From the NCBI RefSeq assembly GCF_034427655.1, contig NZ_JAXOFX010000020.1:1-64000 (forward strand): a stretch of 64,000 nucleotides of DNA. The letters run 5' to 3'. Source of the stretch: Robertmurraya_A mangrovi (GTDB taxonomy: Bacteria > Bacillota > Bacilli > Bacillales > Cytobacillaceae). How positions within the stretch are numbered: position 1 is the stretch's first letter; every line of letters starts with the position of its first letter. Shown here one piece after another: positions 60,360 through 64,000 of this stretch. The notes under the pieces are model-generated. The model was not told where the DNA came from, made no database searches, and saw only the letters and a list, made by a program, of their open reading frames with translations. A program made the translations under genes and the position numbers.

Positions 60360-61335
60360 TAGTAGACAGCCCAGAATAGTCATCATTGGCGGGGGAACAG
60401 GTCTACCTGTTTTATTGCGTGGGTTAAAGCAATTTCCTGTAGATATCACAGCTATTGTTACAGTGGCTGATGATGGGGGAAGCTCAGGACGACTACGTGA
60501 TGAAATGGATATCCCGCCTCCTGGTGATGTAAGGAATGTGTTGGCCGCTTTATCAGATGTTGAACCTTTAGTAGAGACGATGTTTCAACACCGTTTTAAA
60601 ACGTCTAATGAATTATCCGGGCACTCTCTAGGAAACTTAATTTTGGCTGCTATGACTTCTATTACAGGAAACTTTGTTCACGCGATTAGAGAGATGAGTA
60701 AGGTTTTAAATGTTAGAGGAAAGGTGTTGCCCGCGGCCAATCGAAGTGTGGTACTTCATGCAGAGATGGAGGATGGGACCGTTGTATCTGGCGAGTCTAA
60801 AATTCCTTACTCAGGAAAAAAAATCAAGCGAGTCTTTTTAACTCCTGAACATATTAATCCGCTTCCTGAAACCATTCAAGCCATTAGAAATGCAGACTTA
60901 ATTGTCATTGGTCCTGGAAGTTTATATACGAGTATTTTACCTAATTTGCTTGTCCCGAAGATCGGTAGGGAAGTGAGTAGGGCTAGGGCTAAGAAAGTAT
61001 ATATTTGTAACTTAATGACTCAAGCTGGAGAAACACTTGACTATACCGCAAGTGACCATGTAAAAGCCATCTATCATCATATGGAAAAGCCTTTTATTGA
61101 TACCATCCTAGTGAATAGTGAAAACATCCCGGATGAGATTCTGGATAGATATAGTGAAGAATTAGCAAAACCTGTTCATTTCGATGTGAATCAATTATAT
61201 GAACTGGGGATAGAAGTGGTGGATGGAGAGATTATGAGTTTAGAAAATGAAACCATTCGTCATGATACAAAAGAAGTCGCAAATATTTTATATTCTATAT
61301 TAATTAATGAAACTAATAAGCGCTATAATGCGTAA
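60352..61335 (+). CDS. yvcK: YvcK (GlmR) gluconeogenesis regulator
   Basis: A 327-residue CofD-like protein. It starts near MTNSRQPRIVIIGGGTGLPV with TVADDGGSSGRLRDEM, VRNVLAAL and GHSLGNLILAAMTS. In B. subtilis it binds UDP-GlcNAc and stimulates GlmS, and is needed for growth on gluconeogenic carbon sources. It starts within the end of rapZ (aaagga upstream), which indicates translational coupling. Confidence 0.93.
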   Translation: MTNSRQPRIVIIGGGTGLPVLLRGLKQFPVDITAIVTVADDGGSSGRLRDEMDIPPPGDVRNVLAALSDVEPLVETMFQHRFKTSNELSGHSLGNLILAAMTSITGNFVHAIREMSKVLNVRGKVLPAANRSVVLHAEMEDGTVVSGESKIPYSGKKIKRVFLTPEHINPLPETIQAIRNADLIVIGPGSLYTSILPNLLVPKIGREVSRARAKKVYICNLMTQAGETLDYTASDHVKAIYHHMEKPFIDTILVNSENIPDEILDRYSEELAKPVHFDVNQLYELGIEVVDGEIMSLENETIRHDTKEVANILYSILINETNKRYNA

Positions 61336-61370
61336 TATAATGTGCAACCGTTTGTCTAGGGGGTGAAAAG

Positions 61371-62312
61371 ATGTCATTCGCTTCGGAAACGAAAAAGGAA
61401 CTGACAAATATAGAAGTTAAAAATTGTTGTGGGAAGGCCGAGTTATCAGCTTTAATACGAATGAATGGATCTCTGTCATTCTCTAATCGTAAATTAGTTG
61501 TTGATATTCAAACGGAAAATGCGGCAATTGCAAGAAGAATGTATACATTGATAAAAAAACAATATGACGTACAAGTAGAATTATTAGTTCGAAAGAAAAT
61601 GAAATTAAAAAAGAACAACGTTTATATTGTTCGATTATCACAGGACGCAAAAGAGATTTTAGAGGACCTAGCTATTTTAAAAGAAGGCTTTGTTTTTAAT
61701 CATGAAATTTCAGAAGACTTGGTGAAAAAGAAATGTTGTAAGCGCTCTTATTTACGAGGTGCGTTCCTGGCGGGTGGCTCTGTTAACAACCCTGAAACAT
61801 CATCGTATCACTTGGAGATCTTTTCTCTTTATAAAGAGCATAATGATTGCTTATGTGAGCTGATGAACACGTTTGGCCTTAACAGTAAAACACTAGAGCG
61901 CAAAAAGGGTTTTATTACTTATTTAAAAGAAGCCGAAAAAATTACAGAGTTCCTTAACATCATTGGTGCTCACATGGCTCTTTTAAAATTTGAAGACATA
62001 AGAATTGTTCGTGATATGAGAAACTCAGTAAATCGCTTAGTTAACTGTGAAACGGCAAATTTAAACAAAACGATTGGCGCTGCCCTTAGACAAGTGGAAA
62101 ACATAAGGTATATCAAGGAATCAGTGGGTCTTCATATCTTGCCTGAAAAACTTCGAGAAATTGCAGAACTGCGAATTGCGTACCAAGACGTCACCTTAAA
62201 AGAACTTGGTGAAATGGTTTCTGGAGGAAACATTAGTAAATCGGGCATCAATCATCGCTTACGTAAAATAGATGAAATTGCTGAGAAACTTAAGGCAGGG
62301 GAAACTATTTAA
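61371..62312 (+). CDS. whiA: DNA-binding protein WhiA
   Basis: A 313-residue WhiA. Its N-terminal part resembles a LAGLIDADG homing endonuclease fold (SALIRMNGSLSF and SYLRGAFLAGGSVNNPE) without catalytic acids. The C-terminal HTH (LKELGEMVSGGNISKSGINHRLRK) binds DNA. It affects cell division and chromosome segregation in B. subtilis. It follows yvcK by 35 bases in the conserved rapZ-yvcK-whiA-crh order. Confidence 0.94.
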   Translation: MSFASETKKELTNIEVKNCCGKAELSALIRMNGSLSFSNRKLVVDIQTENAAIARRMYTLIKKQYDVQVELLVRKKMKLKKNNVYIVRLSQDAKEILEDLAILKEGFVFNHEISEDLVKKKCCKRSYLRGAFLAGGSVNNPETSSYHLEIFSLYKEHNDCLCELMNTFGLNSKTLERKKGFITYLKEAEKITEFLNIIGAHMALLKFEDIRIVRDMRNSVNRLVNCETANLNKTIGAALRQVENIRYIKESVGLHILPEKLREIAELRIAYQDVTLKELGEMVSGGNISKSGINHRLRKIDEIAEKLKAGETI

Positions 62313-62440
62313 CGCTTAGGTTAAATGAATGTGCACAGAGACTAGGTATCTGGCAATAAGATAAATGTCTATGAAAATTACGATTTAATAATAGTAAATA
62401 ATAAAAAAATATAGAGAGTACTTATAGGAGGGAAAGGAAT

Positions 62441-62698
62441 ATGGTGGAAAGAGAAGTGCAAGTTAAGCTGAAAACAGGTCTACAAGCACGTCCAGCTGCT
62501 TTGTTTGTTCAGGAGGCTAACCGATTTACTTCAGATATTTTTCTTGAAAAAGACGGAAGAAAAGTGAATGCTAAAAGTATTATGGGTCTAATGAGTTTAG
62601 CTGTTAATTCTGGAGCGGTTATTAAACTCATTGCTGACGGGAATGACGAAGAGCAGGCTTTACAAGAGCTTTCTGAGTATATGGAAAAACAATCTTAA
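62441..62698 (+). CDS. crh: Catabolite-repression HPr-like protein Crh
   Basis: An 85-residue HPr-like protein. Position 15 is Gln (LKTGLQARPAA) where HPr has the catalytic His, and Ser46 is present (VNAKSIMGLMS). These two residues define Crh. It is phosphorylated on Ser46 by HprK, and then acts with CcpA in carbon catabolite repression. The start has aggaggg upstream. HprK is encoded about 19 kb upstream in this window. Confidence 0.96.
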   Translation: MVEREVQVKLKTGLQARPAALFVQEANRFTSDIFLEKDGRKVNAKSIMGLMSLAVNSGAVIKLIADGNDEEQALQELSEYMEKQS

Positions 62699-62703
62699 GG
62701 TAA

Positions 62704-62738
62704 TAAAAAAACTCGCTACATTCAGCGAGTTTTTTTTG
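62704..62738. terminator. Bidirectional terminator between crh and clpP
   Basis: A stem aaaaactcgct/agcgagttttt has A-run and T-run flanks between two converging genes. Confidence 0.88.
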
Positions 62739-62739
62739 T

Positions 62740-63339
62740 TTATTTCTTTTCATCAAGTTGGTTGCGTGAGATGATTTCATCTACTAAACCGTATTCTTTT
62801 GCTCTTTCAGCCGTCATGAAGTTGTCACGATCAGTATCACGAGCAATTACATCAATAGGTTGACCTGTACGCTCAGCAAGAATCGTATTTAGTTTATCAC
62901 GTAAGAATAGGATGCGTTTAGCTGCAATTTCAATTTCAGTTGCTTGCCCTTGAGCACCGCCAAGTGGTTGGTGAATCATGACTTCACTGTTAGGAAGGGC
63001 ATAACGCTTCCCTTTTTCACCAGCTGCAAGTAAGAAAGCACCCATTGATGCTGCCATACCGATACAAATCGTTTGTACTTTTGGTTTAATGAATTGCATA
63101 GTATCATAGATCGCCATACCAGCTGTGATGCTTCCACCAGGGCTGTTGATGTATAGAGATATATCTTTTTCAGGGTTATCAGCTTCTAGGAATAGTAACT
63201 GAGCAACAATGGAGTTTGCTACATTATCATCAATCGCACTACCAAGCATGATAATACGGTCTTTAAGAAGACGTGAATAAATATCATATGCACGCTCTCC
63301 GCGATTTGTTTGTTCAATAACTGTAGGGATTAAGTTCAT
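62740..63339 (-). CDS. clpP: ATP-dependent Clp protease proteolytic subunit
   Basis: A 199-residue ClpP. The catalytic triad includes Ser98 (GMAASMGAFLL), His123 (MIHQPLGGAQG) and Asp near 172 (RDTDRDNFM). It forms the proteolytic barrel used with ClpX, ClpC and ClpE. The ATG has aaaggagg upstream on the minus strand. A CtsR box lies 139 bases upstream of the start. Confidence 0.97.
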   Translation of the reverse strand: MNLIPTVIEQTNRGERAYDIYSRLLKDRIIMLGSAIDDNVANSIVAQLLFLEADNPEKDISLYINSPGGSITAGMAIYDTMQFIKPKVQTICIGMAASMGAFLLAAGEKGKRYALPNSEVMIHQPLGGAQGQATEIEIAAKRILFLRDKLNTILAERTGQPIDVIARDTDRDNFMTAERAKEYGLVDEIISRNQLDEKK

Positions 63340-63477
63340 TCTATTTTCCTCCTTTAATCTTTAGAGTCAAACTTGTTAATAAATATAGGGTTAAGCTAAA
63401 ACCATACATTAAAGTAAGTATCTTCTTCTTTAAGAAGAATTTAGATGGATCTGTATGTAAGTTAATGATACACTCAT

Positions 63478-63494
63478 AGTCAAAAAAGGTCAAA
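63478..63494. promoter_or_regulatory. CtsR operator of clpP
   Basis: The direct heptad repeat agtcaaa-aaa-ggtcaaa fits the CtsR consensus (A/G)GTCAAA-NAN-(A/G)GTCAAA. On the minus strand its ttgact end would serve as a -35 element, so bound CtsR would block clpP transcription. Confidence 0.85.
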
Positions 63495-63698
63495 CAAATC
63501 GAATTGAATTAAATAATGAATCGTTCGACAACTTTTTAAGTACTATATATTATGTAAATAAAGCTAAAATCCTCCCTTTTCATCATACCCACCATATACA
63601 TTTTTAAACAGATGTTTGCCTTGCAAAGACTGAAAACTTAACATATAATAGGTAAACGGAAAGCGACCATAGATTTATAAAGGTCAAATTCACTCTTT

Positions 63699-63770
63699 GC
63701 CCTCGTGGTGCAACGGATAGCACGTAAGATTCCGGTTCTTGAAATGGGGGTTCGATTCCCTCCGAGGGCG
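63699..63770 (+). tRNA. tRNA-Arg (CCG)
   Basis: Acceptor GCCCTCG/CGAGGGC, anticodon CCG in the loop ttccggt, discriminator G. CCA is not encoded (tat follows). It lies next to clpP, as in B. subtilis (trnQ-Arg). The anticodon stem is short but plausible. Confidence 0.88.
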
Positions 63771-63784
63771 TATTAATATCAATG

Positions 63785-63831
63785 AGTTCCTATGTTTGTA
63801 TGAGTTTTATACAAGCATAGGAACTTTTTTT
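63785..63831 (+). terminator. Terminator after tRNA-Arg
   Basis: A long stem agttcctatg/cataggaact with an inner ttgtat/atacaa and a T-run follows the tRNA by 14 bases. Confidence 0.88.
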
Positions 63832-63893
63832 GTTGGGTGCTTTTTAATTGCGGATAACACGTAACGAATAACACGCAATGGAGGGCTAAATTA

Positions 63894-64000
63894 TGTCGAG
63901 AAGAAAATCAGTTAGCAAAAACGTATTGGAAAAACTGGTTCAACAGCAGGAACTACCATCTAAAGACTTTGAGAAAGCTTCTGAGGAATTCTTTAAGTAT
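63894..64000 (+). CDS. Unrecognised gene, 5' part only
   Basis: A start ATG with ggaggg about 8 bases upstream opens a reading frame that runs to the window end (at least 35 residues, starting MSRRKSVSKNVLEKLVQQQE). The product is basic and helical at first. It is not recognised. In many Bacilli the next gene is sigL or cggR, and this N-terminus fits neither from memory. A gene just past a tRNA could belong to an integrated element, for example an integrase, but that is only a guess. Confidence 0.5.

Overview
The window looks like the chromosome of a low-GC, spore-forming member of the Bacillaceae. The evidence is an rrn operon followed by a long Bacillus-type tRNA cluster, an alpha/beta-type small acid-soluble spore protein, and a Bce-type antibiotic-sensing module. 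The right half keeps the gene order of the Bacillus subtilis yv region: uvrBA, yvlB/yvlD, hprK-lgt-yvoD-ppaX-yvoF, hisZGDBHAFI, yvcD-trxB-yvcI-rapZ-yvcK-whiA-crh, then clpP and tRNA-Arg. All assignments come from reading the sequence; no database search was run.

Layout. Bases 1-2910: 3' end of 23S rRNA, 5S rRNA and 19 intact tRNA genes, with two truncated 5' tRNA fragments and a family of AT-rich hairpin spacers. 2978-9448: a MazG-like protein, a MerR-controlled oxidoreductase gene, and a BceRS two-component system plus BceAB transporter, each with a recognisable operator. 9592-13930: a membrane chemoreceptor, a YpuA-like protein, a DUF3784-like membrane protein, a Bacillaceae intergenic repeat and a small hypothetical gene. 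14273-29861: a collinear accessory signalling cluster. 29912-38892: SASP, uvrBA, yvl genes and a cell-wall amidase. 39143-41795: nagA-nagB-nagR on the minus strand with NagR-type operators. 42362-46411: hprK to yvoF. 46774-48579: a short-chain dehydrogenase and an APH-like kinase. 48983-55469: the his operon. 55822-62698: yvcD to crh. 62740-64000: clpP (minus), tRNA-Arg and the start of an unrecognised gene.

The most unusual region is 14.3-29.9 kb. It encodes CheW, a CheA with an extra C-terminal CheW domain, a 1239-residue soluble chemoreceptor, CheR and CheB. These are followed on the same strand by a RsbW-like ATPase, a STAS protein, a PAS-PAS-SpoIIE phosphatase, a GAF-GGDEF-EAL protein and a GAF/LuxR regulator. 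No CheY, CheC, CheD or CheV is present. This suggests a chemosensory array whose output passes to a partner switch, cyclic-di-GMP and transcription rather than to the flagellar motor. The receptor has its signalling tip almost exactly at its midpoint, and each arm is built from about 18 gap-free 28-residue (four-heptad) repeats.

Other non-coding structure of note: two known-looking Bacillaceae intergenic palindromic elements (13.53 and 48.73 kb), two short tandem arrays with exact 20-bp and 21-bp periods (46.47 and 55.54 kb), a 34-bp palindrome upstream of uvrB, and a perfect 14-bp-stem palindrome that contains the stop codon of the amidase gene.
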